DNA of 64,000 nt, from assembly GCF_000444875.1 (NCBI RefSeq), contig NC_021985.1:8142170-8206169 (forward strand), in the 5' to 3' direction. The notes under the pieces are model-generated. The model did no database searches, had not been told where the DNA came from, and saw only the letters and a list, made by a program, of their open reading frames with translations. Within the stretch, counting starts at the first letter, position 1. Every line of letters starts with the position of its first letter. Positions 17,428 to 25,976 of this stretch are shown here, piece by piece. The DNA is from Streptomyces collinus Tu 365. GTDB taxonomy: Bacteria > Actinomycetota > Actinomycetes > Streptomycetales > Streptomycetaceae. A program made the translations under genes and the position numbers.

Positions 17428-18539
17428 CACGCCGCCCCGCCGGGCCGGGCCAGCAGCGCCTGCGCCTGGTCGGCGACGGAGCCCAGGACGGTCTCGGTGC
17501 TGCCGCCGGCGATCCCGAACAGCGCGGCCTGCGCGCGCCGGTGCTGCATGCCCGCGGCGGCGAAGCCGTCCGCACCGCACAGGTGCGCGCACACGCCGAG
17601 GACGTGGTCGGCCGTCTCCCCGGCCGCCGCCTTCACCAGCGCCGCACCGGTGTGGTCGTGCTCGGCGGCCACAGCGGCCCCCGACACCTGCACCAGCGCC
17701 TGCAGTTGCCGGGTGCGGACCAGGGCGCCGGCGAGCCGCTGGCGGATCGCGGGCTGTTCCCACAAGCCGCGCCGCGCCAGCCGGTCCCGGGTGTCGGCGA
17801 GCGCCCGGCGGCAGACCGCGGCCGCCCACAGACCGCCGGCGAGGCGTTCCACCGCGATGTGCCGGGCGAACAGGGCCAGTCCGCGCCCCGCGCCGCCGAC
17901 CGGCTCGCCGGCGAGTACCGGGACGCCGTCGAGGTGGATGTGCCCGGTGCCGGACCCGGTGAAGTAGGGGCCCTCCGCCGCCTCGACGCGTACCCGCGGG
18001 TCGTCGGCGGGCACGAGGTACCAGGTGAAATGCGTGAAGTGGGGGCCGGGACGACGGCGGGCCAGGACGAGCAGCAGGTCGGCGTGGACCGCGTTGGTGA
18101 TCCAGCGTTTGCTGCCGCGCAGCACGGTGCCGGCGTCTGTCTCCTCGACGTGTGTCGTCAGCGCGGTGAGGTCCGAGCCGGGGCCGCTGTCGGTGGCGGC
18201 CAGGGCCACCACACACCGGCCCTCGAGCATCCGCCGGGCGACGTCCGCCGCGGCCGGCCCGCGCCGGCCCGCCTCCGCCAGCAGCGGCAGCACGGTAGCG
18301 GCCTGGACGCAGACCGACAGCAGGGCTCCGGCGTCCTCCTGCGCCTCGGCGCGCACGATCAGATCGCCGAGCCGGTCGGGGATCACCCCGCGCTCGGGCA
18401 GCCCCTCCCGGTAGATGTCGCGCAGAGCGCCCGCCGCACCCAGCCGTGCCCACAACCGCCGGCCGGATCCGCCGGCCGGCCCGGAATCCGCTACCGGCCC
18501 GGGACCGCCGCGCTCCAGGAGCTCTGCGAGGTCAGGCAA
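17424..18539 (-). CDS. Acyl-CoA-dehydrogenase-fold flavoprotein 1
   Basis: 371 residues with the ACAD fold. VVALAATDSGPGSDLTALTTHVEE and GSKRWITNAVHADLLLVLAR form the flavin-binding middle domain, and FGIAGGSTETVLG the C-terminal part. These enzymes desaturate acyl thioesters; a subgroup are flavin-dependent oxygenases of amines or acyl-ACPs that need a reductase. The nearby ACPs and flavin reductase make both possible. Overlaps the second ACAD gene by 8 bases and the PPTase gene by 4. Confidence 0.8.
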   Translation of the reverse strand: MPDLAELLERGGPGPVADSGPAGGSGRRLWARLGAAGALRDIYREGLPERGVIPDRLGDLIVRAEAQEDAGALLSVCVQAATVLPLLAEAGRRGPAAADVARRMLEGRCVVALAATDSGPGSDLTALTTHVEETDAGTVLRGSKRWITNAVHADLLLVLARRRPGPHFTHFTWYLVPADDPRVRVEAAEGPYFTGSGTGHIHLDGVPVLAGEPVGGAGRGLALFARHIAVERLAGGLWAAAVCRRALADTRDRLARRGLWEQPAIRQRLAGALVRTRQLQALVQVSGAAVAAEHDHTGAALVKAAAGETADHVLGVCAHLCGADGFAAAGMQHRRAQAALFGIAGGSTETVLGSVADQAQALLARPGGAAW

Positions 18540-19740
18540 GACGCACCTCCGGATCCAGGAGGGTGAGCCTGCCGTCGGCCAGCAGCAGCCGGTCGTTGCT
18601 GAAGTTCAGGCTCGCCGAGCGCAGATCCCGCAGGGCGCGCTCCAGCGCGAGGGGTGAGTCCCGCAGGTAGCCGTGGCGCAGCCCGACCGCGTCCACCAGT
18701 TCCTGCACCGCCGCGTGGCACTGCTCGGAGGCGGTCACCTTCAGACCGTTGACCAGGAGCTGCACGCGGGGCCGGGAGACGTCCTCGTGCAGGACCGCGT
18801 CCAGGGTGCGGGCCAGCAGCGCGGCGACGGCCTCCAGACGGTGGCGTACCCGGGCGAGCCGGGTGAGCAGCAGCTCGGAGTCGAGCAGGGCGCCGCCGCG
18901 GGTGCGGCCGGAGCGCAGCATGGCGACGGTGCGGGCCAGTGCGCCCTCGGCCGTGCCCAGCCAGGCGGCGCTCCAGCCGAGGTGGGCGAGCGGGCCGAAG
19001 GTGTGCGTGACGATGTCACGGAAACGGCCGTGCTCCCCGACGACCTGGTGGCCGGGAACGCTGCCGCGCAGGTGGAGCGCGCCGCTGTGGCTGGCCCGCA
19101 TGCCGTGCGGGTCCCAGCCGCCGGCACAGGCCACCTCGAGCTGGCTGCGGTCGGCGTACACCAGCGAGACGTCGTGCTCGCTGTCGGAGTGGGGGCTGCG
19201 CATGGTGACGAGGAAGCCGTCCGCGTGGGCACCGCCGGTGACGATCGGCGCGAAGCGGTCGAGGAGCAGGTCGCCCTCGCGCTGTTGGAGGGGCGCGGTG
19301 GCGCTGAGGAGCGCACCGCCCTTGCCGGCTTCGGTGGTGACCGACGCCAGATACACCTCGCCCGCCCCGATCCGGGGCAGGAGTTCCCCGCGCAGCGTGC
19401 CGTTCGCGTGCTGGGCCAGGGCGGCCACCTGCTGGCAGTGCATCGCGAAGACCATGGCGAGCGACATGTCCTCGCGGCCCAGGCGCCGGGTGGCGGTGAG
19501 CATGTCGCCCAGCCGGCCGCCGAGTCCGCCGTCGGCGCTCGGCACGAGCAGGCCGAGCAGCCGGGTGCGGCGCAGTGAGTCGAGCGCCTCGAGGGGGAAC
19601 ACGGCTTCGGTGTCGGTGCGCCGCGCGTGGGCCGCGGTGACCTCGGCCGCCTCCTCGACCAGGGGCGCGAGGACGAGGGGGGCCCGGCCCCGGCCGGCCG
19701 CGCCGGTGACCGGGGCGGGCGCGGTGGGGGCGGTGCTCAC
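18532..19740 (-). CDS. Acyl-CoA-dehydrogenase-fold flavoprotein 2
   Basis: 402 residues. N-terminal helices hold LLGLLVPSADGGLGGRLGDM and REDMSLAMVFAMHCQQVAALAQHA, as in ACAD-like proteins of secondary metabolism. The central beta domain has ASVTTEAGKGG and the C-terminal helical bundle is present. Together with its paralogue downstream it may act on an ACP-bound aminoacyl chain, as proline-ACP oxidases do, or as an oxygenase. GTG start overlaps the ACP stop (GTGA). Confidence 0.78.
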   Translation of the reverse strand: MSTAPTAPAPVTGAAGRGRAPLVLAPLVEEAAEVTAAHARRTDTEAVFPLEALDSLRRTRLLGLLVPSADGGLGGRLGDMLTATRRLGREDMSLAMVFAMHCQQVAALAQHANGTLRGELLPRIGAGEVYLASVTTEAGKGGALLSATAPLQQREGDLLLDRFAPIVTGGAHADGFLVTMRSPHSDSEHDVSLVYADRSQLEVACAGGWDPHGMRASHSGALHLRGSVPGHQVVGEHGRFRDIVTHTFGPLAHLGWSAAWLGTAEGALARTVAMLRSGRTRGGALLDSELLLTRLARVRHRLEAVAALLARTLDAVLHEDVSRPRVQLLVNGLKVTASEQCHAAVQELVDAVGLRHGYLRDSPLALERALRDLRSASLNFSNDRLLLADGRLTLLDPEVRLA

Positions 19741-19985
19741 GCGACCGCCTCGGCGGTGCGCGCGGCGTCCACGGCCCGCCACAGCGAGCCGGCGGTCGCG
19801 AAGGTCTCCTCGTTGAGGTCGTCGTCGGGCAGCGAGACGCCCAGCTCGTCCTCGATGGCGAACAGCAGGTCGACCGACTTCATGGAGTCCAGTCCCGCAT
19901 CGCGCAGCCGGGTGTCGTCGGTGAGCGGCTGCTGCAGCAGGCGGGGCAGGTGGTCGCGGAGCACGTTCTGGAACATGGCGTCCAT
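19737..19985 (-). CDS. Discrete acyl carrier protein 1
   Basis: 82 residues, the usual ACP size. LRDAGLDSMKSVDLLFAIEDELGVSLPDD contains the DSM serine (Ser34) that carries phosphopantetheine, followed by an acidic helix II. GGAAGGG lies upstream of the ATG. It sits between the PLP decarboxylase and the two flavoproteins, which suggests the chain bound to it is decarboxylated and then oxidised. Confidence 0.9.
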   Translation of the reverse strand: MDAMFQNVLRDHLPRLLQQPLTDDTRLRDAGLDSMKSVDLLFAIEDELGVSLPDDDLNEETFATAGSLWRAVDAARTAEAVA

Positions 19986-19991
19986 GGCGGT

Positions 19992-21296
19992 TCAGCCCTT
20001 CCGGGTGAGGGTGAGACGGGTCAGGTGCGGTGCGGCGTCGCCGTCGACGGCGACTTCGAGCGGGGCGGGATGGCCCAGGAAGGCGAGCAGGCTGGCGGAC
20101 AGCCCGTAGGCGCCGACATTGGGGACGGCGAGCAGGTCGCCGGGGCGCAGCGCGGGCAGCGGCGCCTGGCGCGCCCAGGTGTCCAGCGGGGTGCACAGGG
20201 GGCCGGTGACCAGGGTGGGCCGCGGTTCGCCGCGTCCTGCCGCGCCGGTGACCAGGGTCGGGTTGAGCGGTGGCAGGCGGCGCAGGCCGGCCATGCCGCC
20301 GAGGTGGTTGATGCCGGACTCCAGGACGGCGACGTCCCGGCCGTGCGACCGTTTCACGTCGAGGACCCGGGTGAGCAGCGTGCCGGCGTCGCCCACCAGG
20401 TGACGGCCGGACTCGTATGCCGGGCGGGGGGTGCCGTCACGCCAGCCGGGTGCGCCGGCGTCGAGGAGTTCGGCGAGCCCTTCGCGCAGGCCGGTCAGGT
20501 CGGTGGCCTCACCCTCCTTGGCGAAGGGGGCGCCGAAGCCGCCGCCCAGGTCGAGGGTGGTGTCCAGCCGCGCGGTGTGCGGGGCCAGGACGGCGCGCAG
20601 CCGGCCGGCCGTGGTGAGGGACTGCCGGAACTGCGCCAGCAGGTCGGGTACGTGGGTGAGGTTGGTGCCCATGTAGAGGTGCAGGCCGGTGACCTCGGCG
20701 TGGGGCCGGTCCCCGAAGCGCTCCGGTTCCTCGGCGATCCACCGTGTGTCGGCGCCGAACTGGGAGGCGACCCCGGTCATGGCCAGGCCCTGCCCGGCGG
20801 CGGGACGGTCGTCGTTGACGCGCAGCAGCGTCCGTGTCCGCACCCCCGCCCGGCCGGCGAGCCGGTCCAGCTGGTCGAGGCCGGTGGGGGAGTCGGCGCA
20901 GAACTCGCGGACCCCCTTCTCCAGCGCCCGCTCGATGTCCTGGTCGCGTTTGCCGGGCCCGGTGTACAGGACCTGCCCGGCGTCCCAGCCGGCGTCGAGC
21001 GCGGCGTCGAGTTCGCCGGGGGAGCACACTTCGGGCAGGGTCCCGGCCTGCCTGAGGGTGCGCAGGACGCCGGGGTGGGAGTTGGCCTTGAGGGAGTAGT
21101 AGAGGTCGCCCGGCTCGGGCAGGGCCCCGCGCAGCCGGGCGGCGTTCTCCCGGACGCGCGCGAGGTCGTACACGTAGCACGGGGTCTCGGCGCCCGCCTC
21201 CAGCGCGGCGCCGACCGCCGCGGTCAGGAGGCCGGGGGCGGCCACGGCGCCGGGCCGGGCGGTGTCCGCCAGGACGGCGGTGGTCGGGTCAGACAA
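19992..21296 (-). CDS. PLP-dependent decarboxylase, BtrK/DAP type
   Basis: 434 residues, alanine-racemase-fold (group IV) decarboxylase. YYSLKANSHPGVLRTL carries the PLP lysine; LDLGGGFGAPF, YESGRHLVGDAGTLLTRVLDVK and the active-site Cys in VTGPLCTPLD are present. BtrK removes CO2 from glutamyl-ACP in butirosin; VinO does so for an aminoacyl-ACP in vicenistatin. By analogy this enzyme may work on an ACP-bound amino acid. The start is TTG at 21,296, chosen because AGGAGGTGG lies 6-7 bases upstream; it overlaps the AMP ligase by 8 bases. Confidence 0.85.
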   Translation of the reverse strand: MSDPTTAVLADTARPGAVAAPGLLTAAVGAALEAGAETPCYVYDLARVRENAARLRGALPEPGDLYYSLKANSHPGVLRTLRQAGTLPEVCSPGELDAALDAGWDAGQVLYTGPGKRDQDIERALEKGVREFCADSPTGLDQLDRLAGRAGVRTRTLLRVNDDRPAAGQGLAMTGVASQFGADTRWIAEEPERFGDRPHAEVTGLHLYMGTNLTHVPDLLAQFRQSLTTAGRLRAVLAPHTARLDTTLDLGGGFGAPFAKEGEATDLTGLREGLAELLDAGAPGWRDGTPRPAYESGRHLVGDAGTLLTRVLDVKRSHGRDVAVLESGINHLGGMAGLRRLPPLNPTLVTGAAGRGEPRPTLVTGPLCTPLDTWARQAPLPALRPGDLLAVPNVGAYGLSASLLAFLGHPAPLEVAVDGDAAPHLTRLTLTRKG

Positions 21297-22791
21297 GGCT
21301 GGCCACCTCCTGGGCGAGGGTCTTGCGGTCGACCTTGCCGTTGCGGGTCAGGGGCAGGGCGGGCAGCGGCACGCAGCGGCCGGGCACCTTGAACTCCTCG
21401 ATCTCCTCGCGCATGGCGTCCAGGACGTCCGCGGGGCCGCGGTCGCCGACCACCACCAGGACCGCGGGCGCGCCGTCGGCCGGCGGCAGGACGGCGGCCT
21501 GTTCGACGCCGTCCACGCGCCGGGCGGCGGCCTCCACCTCGGTGGCGCTGACCCTGAATCCGCGCTCCTTGTAGATGTCGTCGCGGCGGCCGGCGAAGTG
21601 GACGAAACCGTGTTCGTCGAGCCATCCGTGATCGCCGGTGCGCAGCTCGGGGAAGAGCCCCTCGCGGCGCGGGAACCGCTGGGCGGTCAGCTCGGGGCGG
21701 CGCCAGTAGCCGGCCATGACGTGCGGCCCGCGCACCACCAGTTCGCCCGTCTCGCCCGCGGGCAGCCGCTCCCCGTCCGGGCCGGCCGCGTAGATCTCGG
21801 TCCCGGGCAGGGCCCGGCCGCAGCTGCCGGGGTGCTCCAGGTCCGCGTCCGGCGGGTTGATGGCGGCGCGTTTGCACTCGGTGAGCCCGAACATGAGCTG
21901 CACCCGCAGCCCCGGGACGGCGGCCCGCAGCACGGCGAGGGGCTGCGGGGGCATCGCGGCGCCGGTGTTGGTGAGCAGCCGCAGCCGCAGGCCGTGGCCG
22001 GGCGAGCGGCGCACCAGCTTGGCCAGGGTCTCGGCGACGGCGGGCACGGAGGCCAGGACGGTGGCGCGCGCGGCCTCGATGTTGCGCAGCAGGGTGGCCC
22101 CGACCTCGGCGGGCAGCCCGAGCCGTACCGCGGCCCCGCTCAGGGCGCCGAGGAACACCTGGTAGAGGCCGTAGTCGAAGGAGAGGGGAAGGGGGCTGTA
22201 GACCACGTCGTCGGGGCGGTAGCGCAGTTCGCCCTGGATGGCGTGGACGGCGAACAGCGCCTGCTGGTGGGTGCTGACCACGGCTTTCGGGGCTGCCGTG
22301 GTGCCGGAGGTGTAGATCAGGCAGACCGGGTCGACCGGGAGCGGAGCGTCGCCGCCCCGCTCGCCGGCGGCCGGCCCGGACCGGCCGGGCGTCGACTCCG
22401 GGCCGCGCGGGACGTCCGAGAGGCGGGCGGCGGTGATGCCCCGCTCGGCGGCCAGGCGCCGGGCGTCCTCGTCGTCGGCGAGCAGGAGGACGGGTTCGGC
22501 GTCGTCCAGGACGTGAGCCAGGGCCCGCCCGCGGGTCTGTTCGTGCAGCAGAGCGAAGGGGGCGCCGATCCGGGAGGCGGCATAGACGAGGACGGCGACC
22601 TCGACGGTGGAGGGGGCCACCACCACGACGCGTTCCCCGCGGCGGGCCCCGAGGCCGCGCAGCCAGTGGGCGGCCGCCCGGCTGGCGACGGCGAGTTCAC
22701 CGTGGGTCAGGCCGTCGTGCGAGGTGGTGACGGCGGGCGCGTGCGGCGCGCGGCGCGCCGCGGTGTCGATCAGATCGTGCAGCAGCTTCAC
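21289..22791 (-). CDS. AMP-forming acyl/aminoacyl ligase
   Basis: 500 residues. CLIYTSGTTAAPKAVVSTH is the ATP-binding P-loop; SPLPLSFDYGLYQVFLGAL, LMFGLTECKRAAINPP, RTGDHGWLDEHGFVHFAGRRDDIYKERGFRV and the catalytic Lys in LTRNGKVDRKTLAQ follow. The SFDYG pattern differs from the A-domain gene downstream, so the two enzymes probably activate different acids. Likely loads an ACP. GTG start overlaps the BtrH-ACP gene stop. Confidence 0.82.
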   Translation of the reverse strand: MKLLHDLIDTAARRAPHAPAVTTSHDGLTHGELAVASRAAAHWLRGLGARRGERVVVVAPSTVEVAVLVYAASRIGAPFALLHEQTRGRALAHVLDDAEPVLLLADDEDARRLAAERGITAARLSDVPRGPESTPGRSGPAAGERGGDAPLPVDPVCLIYTSGTTAAPKAVVSTHQQALFAVHAIQGELRYRPDDVVYSPLPLSFDYGLYQVFLGALSGAAVRLGLPAEVGATLLRNIEAARATVLASVPAVAETLAKLVRRSPGHGLRLRLLTNTGAAMPPQPLAVLRAAVPGLRVQLMFGLTECKRAAINPPDADLEHPGSCGRALPGTEIYAAGPDGERLPAGETGELVVRGPHVMAGYWRRPELTAQRFPRREGLFPELRTGDHGWLDEHGFVHFAGRRDDIYKERGFRVSATEVEAAARRVDGVEQAAVLPPADGAPAVLVVVGDRGPADVLDAMREEIEEFKVPGRCVPLPALPLTRNGKVDRKTLAQEVASLV

Positions 22792-23978
22792 GGCGTCTCC
22801 CGGTGGGCGCGGGCGGTGATGCGGCACAGGCCGTCGAGGTCGTGGAGGTGTTCGGGGACGAGATCGTCGGCGTCGAACTCGATGCCCAGCCGTTGCTCGA
22901 TCCGCTCGACGATGTCGACCATCCGGAAGGAGCCGAAGCCCGGTATCCCGGTCAGCGGGCGGCCCGCCAGCAGCTCGGCGGCGGGCACGCGCAGCACGGC
23001 GGCGGCTTCTTCGGCGACGGCCCTGCGCACCGCGTCCGTGTCCGGCAGGCCGGTGGCCGCCCTGGCGACGTCGCCGGTGGCCGGGGCGGCCTCGCGCACC
23101 GGGTACGGCGCGGTGAACACCTGGGAGTCGGCGTGCAGGAGTTCGGCGAGCCTCTCCAGCGGGCCGGCGGGTTCCGGCCGGCCGCGCTGGACGCGGCGGT
23201 GGGCCAGGAAGGTGTGCTCGGCCAGTTTGCCCCAGGCCGTCAGGTGCTGTGCGACGGCCGGTGCCACGTCGCCGGCGGCGGCCCGGTGTGCGGCGTGCAG
23301 CCGCCGGGCCCGGGCCAGCAGCCAGGTCTCCAGGGTGAGTCGGGCGAGGGCCTCTTGCCGGTCGGGGTGCTCGCGGTAGGCGCGCACGTACGACTCGACG
23401 GCCGCCGCCGTGGCCGCCACGACCGCGGTGGCCTCCTGCGGCGCCCCGGCGCGGGACGTGCGGTGGACGCGCGCGCCGTCGCACAGCGCCTGGGCGAGTT
23501 CCTTCTCGGTGAGGGTCCAGATGCCGGGCCGGGCCGGACCGTAGGGGGTGTCGTTGTGGTAGCCGTCGCGCACCACGGCCCGCCCGGCGGCGTCCCTGTC
23601 GAGCAGGAAGCTGTGGTCCATGTGGGCGTGGCCGTGGTACGGCACCCAGGGCAGGTGGTAGGCGTCGGCGACCACGTACAGGGTGCCGGGGCCGGCCGGC
23701 AGGGCGGCGGCGCAGGGAGGGAGGGTGCGCGCCTTGGTGAGCGACAGCCCGAGCGCAGCGGCACTGCGTTCCAGGTGGGTGCCGGTGGCCGGATCGACGG
23801 TCGGCAGGCGGCCGGGGCCGGCGTCGCGCGGCGCGAACTCCAGGCGCGCGCCGAGGACGAGCGGCGAGACCCCGTACTCGGCGCGGGCCAGCCAGGCCAG
23901 GTTGACCTGGAGGCAGTCCAGGAGGTCGGCGCACAGGTCCGCCGGCGGGGCGGTCCGCGGGACGGCGGGGGCGCTCAC
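22788..23978 (-). CDS. BtrH-like protein fused to an acyl carrier domain
   Basis: 396 residues. Residues about 15-310 resemble the BtrH-type family: DCLQVNLAWLA with the conserved Cys, and LYVVADAYHLPWVPYHGHAHMDHSFLLD with its LPW-Y-H-H pattern. Residues about 320-396 are a carrier domain with IPGFGSFRMVDIVERIEQRLGIEFDADDL, where the Ser in GFGSF replaces the usual DSL serine. A covalently linked acyltransferase and carrier suggests the acyl chain is handed over within one polypeptide. It is a paralogue of the stand-alone protein at 15,846. GTG start overlaps the TrpB-like gene. Confidence 0.68.
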   Translation of the reverse strand: MSAPAVPRTAPPADLCADLLDCLQVNLAWLARAEYGVSPLVLGARLEFAPRDAGPGRLPTVDPATGTHLERSAAALGLSLTKARTLPPCAAALPAGPGTLYVVADAYHLPWVPYHGHAHMDHSFLLDRDAAGRAVVRDGYHNDTPYGPARPGIWTLTEKELAQALCDGARVHRTSRAGAPQEATAVVAATAAAVESYVRAYREHPDRQEALARLTLETWLLARARRLHAAHRAAAGDVAPAVAQHLTAWGKLAEHTFLAHRRVQRGRPEPAGPLERLAELLHADSQVFTAPYPVREAAPATGDVARAATGLPDTDAVRRAVAEEAAAVLRVPAAELLAGRPLTGIPGFGSFRMVDIVERIEQRLGIEFDADDLVPEHLHDLDGLCRITARAHRETP

Positions 23979-25396
23979 CGCACCTCCTCGAGACCGGCGG
24001 GTGCGCCCGTCGGCCGTCCGGCCGCCGCGACCGTGATCCGGCCGGGCGCCGTCTCGGCGTCCGCGGCCGCGTCGATACGGGCCAGGCCCGCGACGGCATC
24101 GGCGATCGCCGCCGGGTCGGGCGCGCGGTCGGCCAACTCGCCCTCGAGGAACTGCTGGTAGGCGCCGAGGTCCAGGTAGCCGTGGCCGCTCACGCAGACC
24201 AGGACTCCGGTGCGGGCGCGGGGGGCGTCACCGTCCCCGCCGCCGTCGCCCGCCGCCAAGGCGGCGGCGGCCAGGGCGTGTCCGGACTCGGGGGCGGGCA
24301 GCGTCATCTCCGACGTGGTGAAGGCACGGCCCGCGGCGAGGGCGGCGACCTGGTCGACGGCGGTCGCACGGACCTGTCCCGCGTGCCGCATCGCGGAGAC
24401 GAGTTTGGCGGCACCGTGGTAACGCAGGCCCGCGGAATGGGAGTCGGGAATGCCGTAGTCGCTGCCGACGGTGTACATGGCCTCCAGCGGGGACGTTCCG
24501 GTGGCGTCCGTGCGGTCGTAGGCGTACACGCCGCGGGTGAGCTTGGGGGTCGTGCTGGACTCCGCCGCGATCAGTGCCGGTGCTTCGGTGCCCTCGGCGG
24601 CGGCCGCGGCGTAAAAGGGCAGGGCGATGCCGCCGAAGTTGGAGCCCGCTCCGACGCAGCCGACCACGGCGTCGACCTCGCCCCCCTCCTCGGCGAGCTG
24701 GTCGATGGCCTCCAGGCCGATCACGGACTGGTGCAGGATGCTGTACGTCTCACCGCTGCCGATGCAGAACGCCGCCCCGTTGGTGCGGGCGGCGTACTCG
24801 ACGGCCTCGCCGATCGCGAGCGAGAGGCTGTTGCCCGCCGACCGGCCGGAGCGGGCGACCTCGGTGAGGGTGCTGGGGCTGGAGATGACGCGCGCGCCGA
24901 GCATCCGCATCAACACGCCCCGGTAGGGCTTGCGTTCCAGGCTGGTGCCGACCATGAAGACGGTGCAGCGCATGCCGAAGCGGGCGCAGGCGGCGGCCAG
25001 CGCGGTGCCCCACTGGCCGGCGCCGGTGCCGGTGACCAGCTCTTCGACGCCCGCCCGGTGGTAGTAGTAGGCCTGGGCGAGCGCGGTGTTGAGCTTGTGG
25101 CTGCCGGAGATGTTGCCGCCCTCGTACTTCACCCAGACCGGCACCCGGGCGCCCACCGCCTTCTCGAAGGCGCGGGCCCGCCACAGCGGGGTGGGGCGAA
25201 AACGCCGGTAGGCGTCGGCGACCTCCTCGGGGATGTCCCAGTACTCGCGCGGCCGCACGCTCTGGCGGACGAGTTCCATCGGCAGGTTCGCCTGCACGAT
25301 GCCTCCGTCGGTGCCGGAGTGCTGGGTGCGGTCGGCCGGCAGTGGCTGCTTGAGGTGGGGAAGGACGCTGCGCCAGCGGCGGGGGACCTCGCTCAT
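23975..25396 (-). CDS. TrpB-like PLP-dependent enzyme
   Basis: 473 residues with a fold-type II PLP core. RPTPLWRARAFEKAVGARVPVWVKYEGGNISGSHKLNTALAQAYYY carries the PLP lysine in GSHK; GTGAGQWGTALAAACARFG, CVGAGSNFGGIALPF (glycine-rich phosphate loop) and SEMTLPAPESGHALAAA follow. It resembles the TrpB2 group rather than canonical TrpB. No TrpA is nearby, so it probably does a beta-replacement or elimination for the pathway. ATG overlaps the ACP stop (ATGA). Confidence 0.82.
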   Translation of the reverse strand: MSEVPRRWRSVLPHLKQPLPADRTQHSGTDGGIVQANLPMELVRQSVRPREYWDIPEEVADAYRRFRPTPLWRARAFEKAVGARVPVWVKYEGGNISGSHKLNTALAQAYYYHRAGVEELVTGTGAGQWGTALAAACARFGMRCTVFMVGTSLERKPYRGVLMRMLGARVISSPSTLTEVARSGRSAGNSLSLAIGEAVEYAARTNGAAFCIGSGETYSILHQSVIGLEAIDQLAEEGGEVDAVVGCVGAGSNFGGIALPFYAAAAAEGTEAPALIAAESSTTPKLTRGVYAYDRTDATGTSPLEAMYTVGSDYGIPDSHSAGLRYHGAAKLVSAMRHAGQVRATAVDQVAALAAGRAFTTSEMTLPAPESGHALAAAALAAGDGGGDGDAPRARTGVLVCVSGHGYLDLGAYQQFLEGELADRAPDPAAIADAVAGLARIDAAADAETAPGRITVAAAGRPTGAPAGLEEVR

Positions 25397-25674
25397 GCGG
25401 CGGCCTCGCTGCTCTGCTCGACGATCGCGGTGACGTCGGCGACGGTGGCGAAGGACCGGCCCACGAACAGCTCGTCGGACAGGACGACGCCGGTCTCCTC
25501 CTCGACCTGGACCAGGAGGCCGATGAGGGTGAGGGAGTTGATGTGGAGACGTTCGCCGTTGAGCGGTTCGTCGTCCGTCAGGCCGCCCGGGTCGACGGGG
25601 GGTTCGGAGGCCGCCGCGAGGATCTTCTTCACGACGCCGGTGAGGTGGGGCGATGCGGGGTGTGCGTGCTGCAT
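25393..25674 (-). CDS. Discrete acyl carrier protein 2, first gene of the run
   Basis: 93 residues. NGERLHINSLTLIGLLVQVEEETGVVLSDEL matches the carrier-protein helix II, with Ser in INSL at the phosphopantetheine position in place of DSL. The ATG at 25,674 has AAAGGA 7 bases upstream. As the first gene of the leftward run it sits just below the promoter region at 25,675-25,960. Which ligase loads it is unknown. Confidence 0.82.
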   Translation of the reverse strand: MQHAHPASPHLTGVVKKILAAASEPPVDPGGLTDDEPLNGERLHINSLTLIGLLVQVEEETGVVLSDELFVGRSFATVADVTAIVEQSSEAAA

Positions 25675-25960
25675 GCCATTCCTTTGCGGAGCGGGACACG
25701 GATACGGATACGGGTGCTGAGCAGGTGAACGGAACCCGGGCACGACCGCCGGCGGGCAGCGGTGTGCGCCGTCGCCACGGACAGTGGTGTGCGCCGTCCC
25801 GGGCGCAGGGCGGTGACGCACACCGCCGTAACGGGAGGAAAAGAAAAAAGGGGGGAGGGGGGAGGGGACGCGGGTGGCTGCCGGCCGGCGAGGCCGGGCG
25901 CACAGGGGCGTCGCTTGGTACGCCAGTCGGAAAGCGGCGCCGGTCAGCGCAGGGGAGCGG
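25675..25960 (-). promoter_or_regulatory. Upstream region of the 13-gene run with repeated GGTGTGCG boxes
   Basis: The 13-mer GGTGTGCGCCGTC occurs at 25,761-25,773 and again at 25,786-25,798; an inverted partner GACGCACACC lies at 25,815-25,824. The spacing suggests binding sites for a regulator. A purine-rich stretch at 25,831-25,868 reads as a C- and T-rich run on the minus strand and may end thioesterase transcription. Short repeats ATACGGATACGG lie near 25,700. No promoter boxes can be assigned with certainty. Confidence 0.4.
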
Positions 25961-25976
25961 TCAGCGCAGGGGAGCC
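25942..25976. repeat. 17-base tandem duplication at the thioesterase stop
   Basis: GGTCAGCGCAGGGGAGC occurs twice in tandem from about 25,942. The thioesterase stop (TCA on the plus strand at 25,961-25,963) lies in the second copy, so the duplication repeats the gene's last codons after its stop. A recent slip or copy event; no function implied. Confidence 0.6.
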
